Source: Methylobacillus methanolivorans (GTDB lineage Bacteria; Pseudomonadota; Gammaproteobacteria; Burkholderiales; Methylophilaceae). Taken from it: 64,000 nucleotides of DNA. Made by a program: the position numbers and the translations under genes. The DNA lies in contig NZ_JBIWXY010000001.1 of the NCBI RefSeq assembly GCF_044751345.1, positions 1,116,001 through 1,180,000 of the forward strand. Direction: 5' to 3'. Under the pieces are notes generated by a model, which ran no database searches, had not been told where the DNA came from, and saw only the letters and a list, made by a program, of their open reading frames with translations. Position 1 is the stretch's first letter. Each line of letters opens with the position of its first letter. Shown here piece by piece: positions 17,758 to 27,013 of this stretch.

Positions 17758-18711
17758 TTAATAGCTACCGCCAGCATCCTTGATCAGTTGCACGATCTCG
17801 GGCTTCTTACCCTTCAAGGCATACACCAATGCCGTCAGGCCATATTGATCTCTCACCTTCACATCTGCTCCGCTATCCAGCAACAGCTTGACCAGGTCAA
17901 CATTGCCATCACTCACAGCATATTGCAGGATAGGTGTGCCTTCAGAATCCTTGTGATTAACATCGGCTCCCTTATCGAGCAGCACCTTGGATGAAGCGAT
18001 CTGGGATTTCTTTACCGCCCAGGAAAGTGCAGTCCACTTGGTCTTGTCCTGTGCATCTACCTTGGCTCCTCTTTCGAGCAGCAGCGAGGTAGCCTCGGCA
18101 TTGCCTTCACGCGCAGCATACATCAACGCCGTCAGGCCAAAGCGATCACGGGCAGCAATGTCAGCACCTTGATCCAGCAAAGTCTTGATCGTTTCTATGT
18201 CGCCATGTCTCGCGGCATACATGAGAATACTCTTGCCATCGTCACTCTTGCTGCTGGGGTCTATGCCACGCTGCACCAACAGGCCCACCATTTCGCTATA
18301 GCCCGAGGTTGCCGCCATGCCCAGCGCGCTCCAGCCGGATTCATCGCGCACCTTGGCATCTGCCCCATGCTCCAGCAACACCTTGGCTGTCGCCACAAAG
18401 TTTTTCTTGGCGGCAAACATGAGGGCCGTCCATCCACCAGCATCCTTGGCATTGACGTCAGCACCTTTTTCCAACAGTGCACGCGCAACATCGGCCTTGT
18501 CCTTGCGTGTGGCGTACATCAGGGCCGTGATCCCCTCTGCATCCTTGGTATTAGGGTCCACTCCGCTACTGAGCAGAGACTTGACCGTAACCAGATCACC
18601 CTTAGACGACACCGTCAGCAGGTAAGGCACCTGGTCCTGTGCTATGGCGGGTATTGCCACCACGCCAAGCAATGCACTACACAGCACGACAGCAGTTAAA
18701 CGACGCAACAT
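17758..18711 (-). CDS. Exported ankyrin-repeat protein
   Basis: I choose the ATG at 18711 because a GGAA lies six bases upstream and because it starts a clear signal peptide (MLRRLTAVVLCSALL, ending near IPAIA). The ATG at 18723 is an alternative. The 317-residue protein consists almost entirely of about nine ankyrin repeats of 33 residues, with the recurring pattern G-x-TALMYA and LLLxxGADVxxKD. The repeats probably form one solenoid that binds a partner in the periplasm. The binding partner is unknown. It sits between sucD and nadE in the same direction, with 46 bp and 45 bp gaps. Confidence 0.9.
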   Translation of the reverse strand: MLRRLTAVVLCSALLGVVAIPAIAQDQVPYLLTVSSKGDLVTVKSLLSSGVDPNTKDAEGITALMYATRKDKADVARALLEKGADVNAKDAGGWTALMFAAKKNFVATAKVLLEHGADAKVRDESGWSALGMAATSGYSEMVGLLVQRGIDPSSKSDDGKSILMYAARHGDIETIKTLLDQGADIAARDRFGLTALMYAAREGNAEATSLLLERGAKVDAQDKTKWTALSWAVKKSQIASSKVLLDKGADVNHKDSEGTPILQYAVSDGNVDLVKLLLDSGADVKVRDQYGLTALVYALKGKKPEIVQLIKDAGGSY

Positions 18712-18757
18712 AGAAATTTCCATGGCTGATAAATGAACCCTATTACCTACTTGATAT

Positions 18758-19636
18758 TTACTGCTTAGCCTTGATGGCAGCTTGTACTGCCTCGCCAAGT
18801 CCGGCTGGCGAGCTTGCCACTACCACACCAGCTTGCTCCAGCGCCCTGATCTTGTCCTCTGCCTTGCCGCTACCACCGGAGATAATCGCGCCTGCATGGC
18901 CCATGCGCTTGCCTGCTGGCGCCGTCTGGCCAGCGATGTAGCCTGCCACCGGCTTGGTGACATATTGCTTGATATATTCAGCAGCGGCCTCTTCATCACT
19001 ACCACCAATTTCGCCCACCATGATAATGGCTTCGGTTTCAGGATCAGCCTGGAACAGCTCAAGGCAATCAATAAAGTTCATGCCGCGAATGGGGTCACCA
19101 CCTATGCCCACACAGGTAGATTGGCCCAAACCGAGCGCGGTAGTCTGGTGCACGGCTTCATAGGTCAATGTACCGGAACGCGAGACGATGCCAACCTTGC
19201 CGCGCAGGTGAATACTGCCGGGCATGATGCCGATCTTGCACTCATCCGGCGTGATGACGCCAGGACAATTGGGGCCGACCAGGCGTGCACCATTAGCCTT
19301 GAGCGCTGCCTTGACATTGAGCATATCCAGCACGGGGATGCCTTCAGTGATACAGACGATCAACTCGATGCCAGCATCACAAGCTTCCAGAATGGAATCC
19401 GCAGCAAATGCAGGTGGCACATAGATCACCGAGGCATTGGCCGCGGTTTCGCTCACCGCAGCGCGCATGGTATTGAACACAGGCAAGTCGAGATGGCGTT
19501 GCCCCCCCTTGCCTGGCGTTACGCCGCCTACCATCTTGGTACCGTAGGCCAGCGCCTGTTCGGAGTGGAATGTGCCCTGCTTGCCGGTAAAGCCCTGGCA
19601 AAGCACCTTGGTATTATTGTTGACCAATATTGCCAT
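18758..19636 (-). CDS. sucD: Succinyl-CoA synthetase, alpha subunit
   Basis: SucD binds CoA and carries the phosphohistidine of succinyl-CoA synthetase (ADP or GDP forming). The 292-residue protein has the CoA-binding Rossmann fold (CQGFTGKQGTFHSEQ). The catalytic histidine lies in GHAGAIISGGSGKAEDK. It starts 2 bp after the sucC stop. No 2-oxoglutarate dehydrogenase genes lie beside it. In obligate methylotrophs with an incomplete citric acid cycle, SucCD would mainly supply succinyl-CoA; this is inference. Confidence 0.97.
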   Translation of the reverse strand: MAILVNNNTKVLCQGFTGKQGTFHSEQALAYGTKMVGGVTPGKGGQRHLDLPVFNTMRAAVSETAANASVIYVPPAFAADSILEACDAGIELIVCITEGIPVLDMLNVKAALKANGARLVGPNCPGVITPDECKIGIMPGSIHLRGKVGIVSRSGTLTYEAVHQTTALGLGQSTCVGIGGDPIRGMNFIDCLELFQADPETEAIIMVGEIGGSDEEAAAEYIKQYVTKPVAGYIAGQTAPAGKRMGHAGAIISGGSGKAEDKIRALEQAGVVVASSPAGLGEAVQAAIKAKQ

Positions 19637-19638
19637 GA

Positions 19639-20802
19639 TTATGCCTTCACTGCTGCTACTGCCTGCTGCGCGGCATCGGTAAGGCCGGCTGCAGAAATAA
19701 TCGATAAACCGCTTTCACTCAACATCTTGCGGCCCAGCTCTACATTTGTGCCTTCCAGGCGTACCACAACAGGAATCTGGATACCGACTTCCTTCACTGC
19801 GGTAATAATGCCCTCGGCAATAATGTCGCAACGCATGATGCCGCCAAAGATATTGACCAGGATGGCCTTGACGTTAGGGTCAGCGAGAATGATCTTGAAA
19901 GCACGCGCTACCGTTGTTGCCGTAGCACCGCCCCCCACATCCAGGAAGTTGGCAGGTGCACCACCGTGCAGCTTGATCAGGTCCATGGTGGCCATAGCCA
20001 AGCCTGCGCCGTTGACCATACAGCCGATGTTGCCGTTAAGAGCGATGTAGTTGAGGCCAGCATTGTGTGCTTCCGCCTCCTTGGCATCATCCTGGCTCCA
20101 GTCGCGCTGCTCTGCGAGTTCGCGGCGGCGATACAAGGCGTTGTCATCAACGCTCATCTTGCAATCCAGCGCCATCAGTGCACCTTCGGCGGTGACGATC
20201 AGCGGGTTGATCTCAAGCAGGGCAAGGTCGTTTTCCTTGAACAAGCGGTACAAGCCCTTGGCAAGACGGGTAAAAGCCGCAATCTGGTCGCCTGCAAGGC
20301 CCAGGGCAAACGCAATATTGCGCGCCTGGTAATCCACCAGGCCATTCAGTGGGTCGCAAACCTCTTGCAGGATTTTCTCCGGGCTGTGCTGGGCAATTTC
20401 CTCAATATCCATACCACCGGCTTCGGAGGCCACCAGCACGATACGCTCCAGCGAACGATCCACCAGCATGGATAGGTACAGCTCGCGAGCGATCGGCAGG
20501 GTTTCCTCAACCAGCACTTTTTCTACTGGTTGGCCATCTGGTGCATTCTGGTAAGTCACCAGCCGCTTACCGAGCAGACTGACAGCGACATCCTGCACCT
20601 CATCCAGGCTACGCACCAGTTTGACGCCACCGGATTTACCGCGCCCGCCCGCATGCACCTGTGCCTTGACTACCCAGGCATTGCCTTCCAGCGCCCGTGC
20701 AGCTTCAACGGCTGCCTGTGCAGTTTCTGCCACCTGGCTGCGCGGTACGGGAATGCCATAACGCTGCAACAAAGCCTTGGCCTGATACTCATGCAAATTC
20801 AT
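19639..20802 (-). CDS. sucC: Succinyl-CoA synthetase, beta subunit
   Basis: The beta subunit provides the ATP-grasp nucleotide site and the succinate site. I start at the ATG at 20802, giving MNLHEYQAKALLQRYGIP, the universal SucC beginning; the longer frame from 20907 has no support. The 387-residue protein shows KAQVHAGGRGKSGGVKL (nucleotide site), LLEINPLIV and NIFGGIMRCD. It is the first gene of a possible sucC-sucD-ank-nadE-glnB transcript and diverges from serB across 131 bp. Confidence 0.97.
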   Translation of the reverse strand: MNLHEYQAKALLQRYGIPVPRSQVAETAQAAVEAARALEGNAWVVKAQVHAGGRGKSGGVKLVRSLDEVQDVAVSLLGKRLVTYQNAPDGQPVEKVLVEETLPIARELYLSMLVDRSLERIVLVASEAGGMDIEEIAQHSPEKILQEVCDPLNGLVDYQARNIAFALGLAGDQIAAFTRLAKGLYRLFKENDLALLEINPLIVTAEGALMALDCKMSVDDNALYRRRELAEQRDWSQDDAKEAEAHNAGLNYIALNGNIGCMVNGAGLAMATMDLIKLHGGAPANFLDVGGGATATTVARAFKIILADPNVKAILVNIFGGIMRCDIIAEGIITAVKEVGIQIPVVVRLEGTNVELGRKMLSESGLSIISAAGLTDAAQQAVAAVKA

Positions 20803-20892
20803 GTTTTTACTTTTGTAATGACCTAATAGTGTATTTTCGCGCAAATCCCCGTCTTGCGCCAGCTTGGCAGCCTGGCAATGGCGCAACAGATG

Positions 20893-20898
20893 TATAAT
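20893..20898 (+). promoter_or_regulatory. Possible -10 element of serB
   Basis: A perfect TATAAT lies 35 bp before the serB ATG. No well-placed -35 element is visible; the nearest TTGGCA (20864-20869) is 23 bp away, which is too far for a standard promoter. Confidence 0.35.
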
Positions 20899-20933
20899 GA
20901 AAATCAATTTTTCACTCCCACATTGTTTTGACT

Positions 20934-21806
20934 ATGCGCCTCGTTATCCAGGGCCCAGGCATCAGCTTCCAGCAACTGGCCCATATCCACCAGCTTCTCA
21001 GCGCCAGCCACCAGCAGTTCATCCAGATCGGCGAGCATGCTTACCAATTGGCCAATCAATCCGCAATCCCGCCGGAACTGCATGCCTTCTGCCTGGATCA
21101 GCGCATTGATCTTGCTCTCGTCGATGACCTGCACAACCTGAATAATCTGGGCTTGGCGGTGATGGACATGGACTCCACGCTCATCACCATAGAATGCATA
21201 GACGAGATTGCCGACATGCAAGGCTTGAAGCCGCAAGTCGCCGAGATTACCGAAAGTGCGATGCGCGGCGAGATTGAGTTTGCCGAAAGCCTGCGCCGAC
21301 GCGTAGCCCTGCTTAAAGGCCTGGATGCCTCAGCCCTACACCGCGTGATTGACGAGCGCCTGCAACTGACACCAGGCGCCCAGGCCTGGATTACCGCCTG
21401 CAAGCAACACAATATCAAGACGATGCTGGTATCAGGCGGCTTTGATTTCTTTGCTGATCGCGTCAAAGCCATGCTGGGACTGGATGTTGCCAAAGCCAAC
21501 TCGCTGGAAATCATTGATGGCAAGCTGACTGGTCGCGTGCTGGGCAATATCGTCGATGCCCAGGCCAAGGCAGATTACCTTGAGCGCTTCCGTCAGGAAC
21601 TAGGCCTGAGGCAGGATCAAGTTGTCGCCATTGGCGATGGTGCCAACGACCTGACCATGATGTCAGCCGCAGGTTGTGGCGTGGCCTACCATGCCAAGCC
21701 TGTGGTGCAAGAAAAAGCCACGTATGCGCTCAACCATGTCAACCTGGAAGGCCTGGTCTATCTGTTCAGCCCTTTATCTGCGTCTTCAGCTCAAACCTGT
21801 CATTGA
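20934..21806 (+). CDS. serB: Phosphoserine phosphatase
   Basis: SerB carries out the last step of serine synthesis, phosphoserine to serine. The 290-residue protein has an N-terminal regulatory region (about residues 1-75) and a HAD phosphatase domain. The nucleophile motif is MDMDSTLI, followed by SGGFDFFADR and GDGANDLTMMSAAGCGVAYHA. I start at the ATG at 20934; a TTG two codons earlier is also open. No strong ribosome site is visible. Serine also feeds one-carbon exchange through GlyA, which is encoded further along. Confidence 0.96.
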   Translation: MRLVIQGPGISFQQLAHIHQLLSASHQQFIQIGEHAYQLANQSAIPPELHAFCLDQRIDLALVDDLHNLNNLGLAVMDMDSTLITIECIDEIADMQGLKPQVAEITESAMRGEIEFAESLRRRVALLKGLDASALHRVIDERLQLTPGAQAWITACKQHNIKTMLVSGGFDFFADRVKAMLGLDVAKANSLEIIDGKLTGRVLGNIVDAQAKADYLERFRQELGLRQDQVVAIGDGANDLTMMSAAGCGVAYHAKPVVQEKATYALNHVNLEGLVYLFSPLSASSAQTCH

Positions 21807-21816
21807 GGAATTGTCT

Positions 21817-22374
21817 ATGTTATCTACCCTTTTTCGCCTGCCCACGCTCATGATCCTGCTCTTGGGCAGCCTGCACGCCATGGCTGAACCCTTGGCTGAA
21901 ATCCAGACCAGCGAAGGCTTGATCGTGGTTGACCTGAATAGCGAGAAAGCCCCCAACAGCGTAGCCAACTTTATTCGCTACGCGAAGGAAGGCCATTATG
22001 CAGGCACGATTTTCCACCGTGTGATTGCTGGCTTCATGATCCAGGGCGGCGGCCTTGATACCAATTTCGAGCCCAAACCCACTCACCCACCGATCAGGAA
22101 CGAAGCCGACAATGGCCTCACCAATGCCACCGGTACCATTGCCATGGCACGTACCAGCGACCCGCACTCAGCCTCGGACCAGTTCTTCATCAATGTGGCC
22201 AACAATGCCTCGCTCAACTTCAGCGAGCGCTCCAGCACCGGCTGGGGATATACCGTATTTGGCCGCGTGATCAAGGGCATGGATGTGGTGCAGCGTATTG
22301 CAATCATGCCGACCGATGGCGGTGATGCCCCCTTCCAGAATATCTTGATCCAGTCCGTCACGATCAAGGAGTAA
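21817..22374 (+). CDS. ppiA: Exported cyclophilin-type peptidyl-prolyl isomerase
   Basis: The ATG at 21817 has a GAGGA eight bases upstream and begins a signal peptide ending near LHAMA (residue 22). The mature cyclophilin domain has FHRVIAGFMIQGGG and ASDQFFINVANN, with the catalytic Arg and Phe of the family. At 185 residues it is a compact periplasmic member. The longer frame from 21676 only reads across the end of serB. It is a second exported proline isomerase in the window, of a different family from the parvulin at 10.2 kb. Confidence 0.94.
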   Translation: MLSTLFRLPTLMILLLGSLHAMAEPLAEIQTSEGLIVVDLNSEKAPNSVANFIRYAKEGHYAGTIFHRVIAGFMIQGGGLDTNFEPKPTHPPIRNEADNGLTNATGTIAMARTSDPHSASDQFFINVANNASLNFSERSSTGWGYTVFGRVIKGMDVVQRIAIMPTDGGDAPFQNILIQSVTIKE

Positions 22375-22414
22375 AACCGAGCCTGGCTCAAGCCGGGCAT
22401 ACTCACCTCATCTA

Positions 22415-23833
22415 TCAGGACCGCATGACATCCATCAATCGGCCTAAAGTCCTGAATGCCTGTTCCACAGGCGCATCAACAGGCTTGCTGTAATTGATGC
22501 GTATGCAATGGTGGCATTGATGCCTCACCGAGAACATTGGGCCGGGCGCAATGCTCACCCCCTGCGCCAAGGCTTGCTGAAACAAGGCCAGCGCATCCAC
22601 ATGCTCAGGTAATGCCACCCAGAGGAAATAGCCGCCATGGGGCTGCGTTACCTGTGTCTCTGCCGGGAAATATTGCGCAATCAAATGCAGATACTGATGT
22701 TGCTGCAATTCAAACTTGGTACGTAGTTTGCGCAAGTGCCGATCATAGCCGCCATGTTGCAGGAAATCTGCCATGGCTGCCTGCGCAATCGTACTGGTAG
22801 ACAGCGAGGTAATCACCTTGAGGCGCTCCACCTCCCGCTCAAAACGGCGCGGCAGCAAGGCCCAACCTATACGGTAGCCCGGCGCCAGGGTCTTGGAGAA
22901 CGAGCTGCAATGCATGACATAACCCGCTTGGTCATAGGCCTTGGCAGGCCTGTGCTCCTGCATGCCAAAATACAATTCGCCATACACATCATCTTCAATC
23001 AGTGGCACCTGATAACGTGTCAGCAGCGCAACCAAAGCTTGCTTGCGCTCGGCTGGCATCGAAACCCCCATGGGGTTCTGAAAGCTGGTCATACTCCAGC
23101 AGGCACGTATCGGCGCCTTTTCCAGCATTTTCTCCAGATAATCGAGATCCATCCCATGGATTGGGTCGACAGGAATTTCTACCGCCTTGAGTTGCAAGCG
23201 CTCCAGCGCCTGCAAGCAGCCATAAAACGCGGGCGATTCGATAGCGACCAAGTCACCAGGCTGGGTCACCGCCTCCAGGCACAGATTCAGCGCTTCAAAC
23301 GCACCATTGGTAATCAGGATGCTATCGACATCCGCCTCTATGCCTTGCATAAGATAGCGCCGGGCAATCTGCCGACGCAGATCATGATTCCCTGGTGGCA
23401 ATGATTCAACAATCGCCGCAGGCCCCATATCGCGCGTGGCATGCGCCAGGGAACGTGAAAGCCGCTCCAGCGGGAACAAGCCAGGCCAAGGAAACGCAGA
23501 CCCCAATGGCACGGTATCCGGGTTCTTGATAGAGCCGAGAATGGAAAACACCAGATCAGAGATAGTGACCTCAGTGCTTTCCTGCTCCGGCATAGGCGTA
23601 CTCTTGGATGCTAGCTGCTTGATGGCATGATTGCTGACGTAATAACCAGACTTGGGCTGGGCACGAATCAGCCCCAGGTTTTCCAACTCGTAATAAGCCC
23701 GGAACACGGTGGCAGGGCTGAGCTTGTGATGGAGGCAGGCCTGACGTACGGAGGGGAGTTTTTCGCCTGGTGCCAGCACTCCGGAGCGAATGGCAGTCGA
23801 GATATCATGCACCAGTTTTTCATAGCGTTTCAT
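22415..23833 (-). CDS. MocR-type GntR/aminotransferase transcription regulator
   Basis: An N-terminal GntR winged helix (KLPSVRQACLHHKLSPATVF, about residues 28-47) is fused to a class I aminotransferase-like domain. The PLP-binding lysine lies in HCSSFSKTLAPGYRIGW. I start at the ATG at 23833; the open frame continues to a TTG at 23881 with no better site. At 472 residues it is the usual MocR length. Such proteins bind PLP and often control vitamin B6, GABA or taurine genes. The target is unknown, because neighbours are lipid and isomerase genes. Confidence 0.93.
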   Translation of the reverse strand: MKRYEKLVHDISTAIRSGVLAPGEKLPSVRQACLHHKLSPATVFRAYYELENLGLIRAQPKSGYYVSNHAIKQLASKSTPMPEQESTEVTISDLVFSILGSIKNPDTVPLGSAFPWPGLFPLERLSRSLAHATRDMGPAAIVESLPPGNHDLRRQIARRYLMQGIEADVDSILITNGAFEALNLCLEAVTQPGDLVAIESPAFYGCLQALERLQLKAVEIPVDPIHGMDLDYLEKMLEKAPIRACWSMTSFQNPMGVSMPAERKQALVALLTRYQVPLIEDDVYGELYFGMQEHRPAKAYDQAGYVMHCSSFSKTLAPGYRIGWALLPRRFEREVERLKVITSLSTSTIAQAAMADFLQHGGYDRHLRKLRTKFELQQHQYLHLIAQYFPAETQVTQPHGGYFLWVALPEHVDALALFQQALAQGVSIAPGPMFSVRHQCHHCIRINYSKPVDAPVEQAFRTLGRLMDVMRS

Positions 23834-23910
23834 GCCGGTTGCTGCCTTATTTCTATCATTCGAGGAGTAACTGGCCTTCAACGGCTGTCATTGCGGCTCC
23901 CAGAAACGAC

Positions 23911-23931
23911 AACGGGGCACCAGGCCCCGTT
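23911..23931. terminator. GC-rich hairpin downstream of fabB
   Basis: An 8-bp perfect stem (AACGGGGC at 23911-23918 with 23924-23931) and a five-base loop lie 12 bp after the fabB stop. The T tract is weak in both directions, so termination is plausible but not certain. Confidence 0.5.
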
Positions 23932-23942
23932 ATTTCAGATCA

Positions 23943-25166
23943 TTACGCTAACTGCCTGCGCGAGAAGGTCAATGTCGCGTTGGTGCCACCAAACCCAAAG
24001 CTGTTGGAAACTGCAGTCTGGATATTGGCATTGTCGATGCGCTTGCGCACGATGTTGAGTCCCTCGGCAGCTGGGTCAAGATTCTCAATGTTGGCAGAAG
24101 CCGCAATGAAGTTGTTTTCCATCATCAGCAAGGTATAAATCGCCTCATTCACACCTGCAGCACCCAGCGCATGGCCAGAGAGCGACTTGGTGGAAGCAAT
24201 GGCAACATCGGTGCCACCGAATACCGCACGGATGGCTTCCAACTCCTTAACATCACCGACTGGCGTGCTGGTGCCATGCGTATTGATGTAGTCGACAGGG
24301 CCTTCAACACCTTGCAAGGCCAGGCGCATACAACGCTCAGCCCCTTCACCACTTGGCGCCACCATGTCATAGCCGTCAGACGTTGCACCATAACCAACGA
24401 TTTCCGCGTAAATCTTCGCACCACGTGCCTTGGCATGCTCGTACTCTTCCACCACCAGAATGCCACCGCCACCAGAAATGACGAAGCCATCACGATCAAC
24501 GTCGTAAGTACGGGAAGCCTTGTCCGGCGTGGCGTTATACTTGCTGGAAAGCGCGCCCATGGCATCGAACATGAAGGAAAGCGTCCAATGCTCTTCCTCA
24601 CCGCCGCCAGCAAACACGATATCTTGCTTGCCAAGCTGAATCTGCTCCACCGCAGCACCAATACAGTGAGCGCTGGTAGCACAGGCCGAGCTGATACCGT
24701 AGTTGATGCCCTTGATCTGCGCTCCAGTCGCCAGGCAAGCAGAAACACCGCTCGCCATGGCCTTAGTCACCATATAAGGCCCAACACGACGCACACCCTT
24801 GGCACGCAATGTATCAATGCCTGAGAGAATGTTCTCGTGCGAAGCACCACCCTGGCCAACAATCAGGCCAGTGCGTACATTTGAAACCAGCTCAGGTGGC
24901 AGGCTAGCATCGGCAATCGCCTCCTGCATGGCCAACCAGGCATAAGCATGGCCCTTACCCATGAAGCGCAACAACTTGCGGTCAATCAGGGCTTCAAGGT
25001 CCAGGTTTTCAATGGAACCAGCAACATGCGAGCGCAGCCCCTGGTCTACATATTCCTGTTGAAAGCGAATGCCTGAACGGCCTGCTTGCAGGCTATCCAG
25101 GACTTCAGACTTGTTGTTACCGAGACTGGAGATGATGCCCATCCCGGTGACGACGACACGACGCAT
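23943..25166 (-). CDS. fabB: 3-oxoacyl-ACP synthase I
   Basis: FabB condenses malonyl-ACP with acyl-ACP and, with FabA, allows unsaturated fatty acid synthesis. The 407-residue protein has the thiolase fold with the catalytic cysteine in SSACATSAHC and the histidines in NTHGTSTPVGD and SGHALGAAGVNE. The GFGGTNA motif is near the C-terminus. It follows fabA by 60 bp, and this pairing separates it from FabF. The acyl chain elongation takes place in the cytoplasm. Confidence 0.96.
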   Translation of the reverse strand: MRRVVVTGMGIISSLGNNKSEVLDSLQAGRSGIRFQQEYVDQGLRSHVAGSIENLDLEALIDRKLLRFMGKGHAYAWLAMQEAIADASLPPELVSNVRTGLIVGQGGASHENILSGIDTLRAKGVRRVGPYMVTKAMASGVSACLATGAQIKGINYGISSACATSAHCIGAAVEQIQLGKQDIVFAGGGEEEHWTLSFMFDAMGALSSKYNATPDKASRTYDVDRDGFVISGGGGILVVEEYEHAKARGAKIYAEIVGYGATSDGYDMVAPSGEGAERCMRLALQGVEGPVDYINTHGTSTPVGDVKELEAIRAVFGGTDVAIASTKSLSGHALGAAGVNEAIYTLLMMENNFIAASANIENLDPAAEGLNIVRKRIDNANIQTAVSNSFGFGGTNATLTFSRRQLA

Positions 25167-25226
25167 TGCGTGCTCTCCTACATTAATTCAATCAATACCA
25201 AGTTACTGAACAGCAGAACGTATCTG

Positions 25227-25742
25227 CTAGAAATTATCCGTGCGAGTAAACAAGCCAACGCGCAAATCATTGGCAGCATAAATCTCGCGCCCGTCAATTT
25301 CCATGTGGGCATCGGCAATGCCCATCACCAGCTTGCGCATAATCACGCGTTTCAGATCAATGCGATAGGTAATCAGCTTACCAGTTGGCAACACTTGGCC
25401 GGTAAACTTCACTTCCCCTGCACCCAAGGCGCGACCACGGCCTTTGCCGCCCATCCAGCCCAGGTAGAAACCTACGAGCTGCCACATGGCATCCAGGCCA
25501 AGACAGCCGGGCATCACTGGATCACCTTCAAAGTGGCAGTTAAAAAACCACAGATCGGGCCGCACATCCAACTCAGCCACAATTTGGCCATGACCATACT
25601 TACCGCCATCTTCCGTAATGGAGACAATCCGGTCAAACATCAACATGGGTGGCAGGGGCAATTGCGCATTGCCTTCCCCAAACATTTCGCCACGACCGCA
25701 GGAAAGCAGTTCCTCAAAGGTAAAACTATTCTGTTTTTGCAT
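25227..25742 (-). CDS. fabA: 3-hydroxydecanoyl-ACP dehydratase/isomerase
   Basis: FabA dehydrates 3-hydroxydecanoyl-ACP and isomerises the trans-2 to the cis-3 product, the entry to unsaturated fatty acids. The 171-residue hot-dog protein has the active-site His in CHFEGDPVMPG and Asp in GLDAMWQL. It opens with QNSFTFEELLSCGRGEMFG, as in other FabA proteins. It diverges from mxaR across 249 bp. The operon is fabA-fabB. Confidence 0.97.
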   Translation of the reverse strand: MQKQNSFTFEELLSCGRGEMFGEGNAQLPLPPMLMFDRIVSITEDGGKYGHGQIVAELDVRPDLWFFNCHFEGDPVMPGCLGLDAMWQLVGFYLGWMGGKGRGRALGAGEVKFTGQVLPTGKLITYRIDLKRVIMRKLVMGIADAHMEIDGREIYAANDLRVGLFTRTDNF

Positions 25743-25991
25743 TTAATTATTCTGTACTGGTAATCCCGGTATTTTCGCCTGAAATGCCATTTAACAAAAG
25801 CCCTAAGCAATGAAAGTATCAATAAATCTATTTGAATGGTGCTTCAATTTCGCCTATCTATCCCCCTGCAGGGCAACAAACACCGGGCAAACAAGGAAAC
25901 TATACAGATCTGTTTACACCATGAATCAAAACCCCTACCATACGGGAAAATTTCCTTACAACCCCATTAACCTAGTACTGGAATCGACCAC

Positions 25992-27008
25992 ATGAGTGAC
26001 CGTCAATTGACCGACTGGCGTGCGCAGGCATTGCAATTGGAGAGTAATGTTAACCAGGTGGTTGTCGGTCAGGCCAATGCCGTGCGCCTGATCACGACGG
26101 CCATTTTTGCCCGTGGACATGTACTATTGGAAGGTGATGTCGGGGTTGGCAAAACGACCTTGCTGCGCGCGTTCACGCGTGGCATTGGCGGCGGCTACCA
26201 GCGTATCGAGGGCACGATAGATCTGATGCCTAACGATCTGGTATACCACACCTATCTCGGGGATGATGGTCGCCCGCACGTCAGCCCGGGCCCGTTGCTG
26301 TCGCATGGCACTAATCTCTCAGTGTTTTTCTTCAATGAAATCAACCGCGCTCGTCCGCAGGTGCACTCCTTACTGTTGCGCGTCATGGCAGAACGCACCC
26401 TGTCAGCATTCAACCGGGAACATCACTTTCCCCACATGCTGGTATTTGCTGACCGCAACCAAGTGGAAAAAGAAGAAACGTTCGAGATTCCCTCCGCGGC
26501 CCGCGACCGTTTTATGATGGAAATCCCCATCACCGTCCCGGCAGACATCGACATCATGGAATCCCTGATTTTCGAAACTCGCTTCCACGATGTAGATGCT
26601 CTGGTAGACCAAGTAACGCCTGATATCCTGCAATTTGATGGCCTCAACCAAGTCGCCGCCTTGATCCAGTCCAGTGTGCAAGCCAGCCCTGCCTTGCGTC
26701 GATATACGCTAGACCTCTGGCTGGCTACCCGCACCCCAGCCGATTATGGCCTCAAGGTGGAAGGTGTAGACATTAAGCGCCTGGTTGTTGCTGGTGCCAG
26801 CCCTCGCGGCATCGCCATGATGATGCGCGCTGCACGCGTCAACGCCTGGCTCAACGGACGCGAAGCCGTGTTGCCCGAGGATATTCATGCCGTGTTCCAC
26901 GAAACCATTGCACACCGCATGGTATTCAACCCCATCTATGAAATGCGCCGTACCGAGATCGCCCGCGAGCTGCTCAATCAGGCCATTCATAGTATCAGCG
27001 CCACCTGA
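25992..27008 (+). CDS. mxaR: MoxR-family AAA+ ATPase MxaR of the methanol dehydrogenase system
   Basis: MxaR is a MoxR-type ATPase needed to make active methanol dehydrogenase, probably by acting with MxaS, C and L in metal or cofactor loading. The 338-residue protein has the Walker A motif GDVGVGKTT (about residues 48-56). The Walker B region reads FFFNEINRARPQ, with Asn where most MoxR proteins have Asp. Sensor motifs FADRNQVEKEETFEIP and AARDRFMMEIPI follow. The order R-S-A-C-K-L downstream identifies the gene; mxaFJGI are not upstream, where fabA lies instead. The ATG overlaps the end of a small open frame. Confidence 0.9.
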   Translation: MSDRQLTDWRAQALQLESNVNQVVVGQANAVRLITTAIFARGHVLLEGDVGVGKTTLLRAFTRGIGGGYQRIEGTIDLMPNDLVYHTYLGDDGRPHVSPGPLLSHGTNLSVFFFNEINRARPQVHSLLLRVMAERTLSAFNREHHFPHMLVFADRNQVEKEETFEIPSAARDRFMMEIPITVPADIDIMESLIFETRFHDVDALVDQVTPDILQFDGLNQVAALIQSSVQASPALRRYTLDLWLATRTPADYGLKVEGVDIKRLVVAGASPRGIAMMMRAARVNAWLNGREAVLPEDIHAVFHETIAHRMVFNPIYEMRRTEIARELLNQAIHSISAT

Positions 27009-27013
27009 ACACC

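Noticed and set aside
18782..20050. 422-codon plus-strand open frame opposite sucD and sucC
   Set aside because: It is antisense to two well-conserved genes, lacks a ribosome site and has no family features.
22381..22398. Hairpin between the cyclophilin and MocR genes as a terminator
   Set aside because: The stem has a mismatch and no T tract follows in either direction.
22736..23404. 222-codon plus-strand open frame opposite the MocR regulator
   Set aside because: Composition and position show a shadow of the aminotransferase-like domain.
25810..25995. 61-residue open frame before mxaR as a full gene
   Set aside because: No ribosome site, no recognisable family and unusual composition; only its last 24 codons are discussed as a possible leader.
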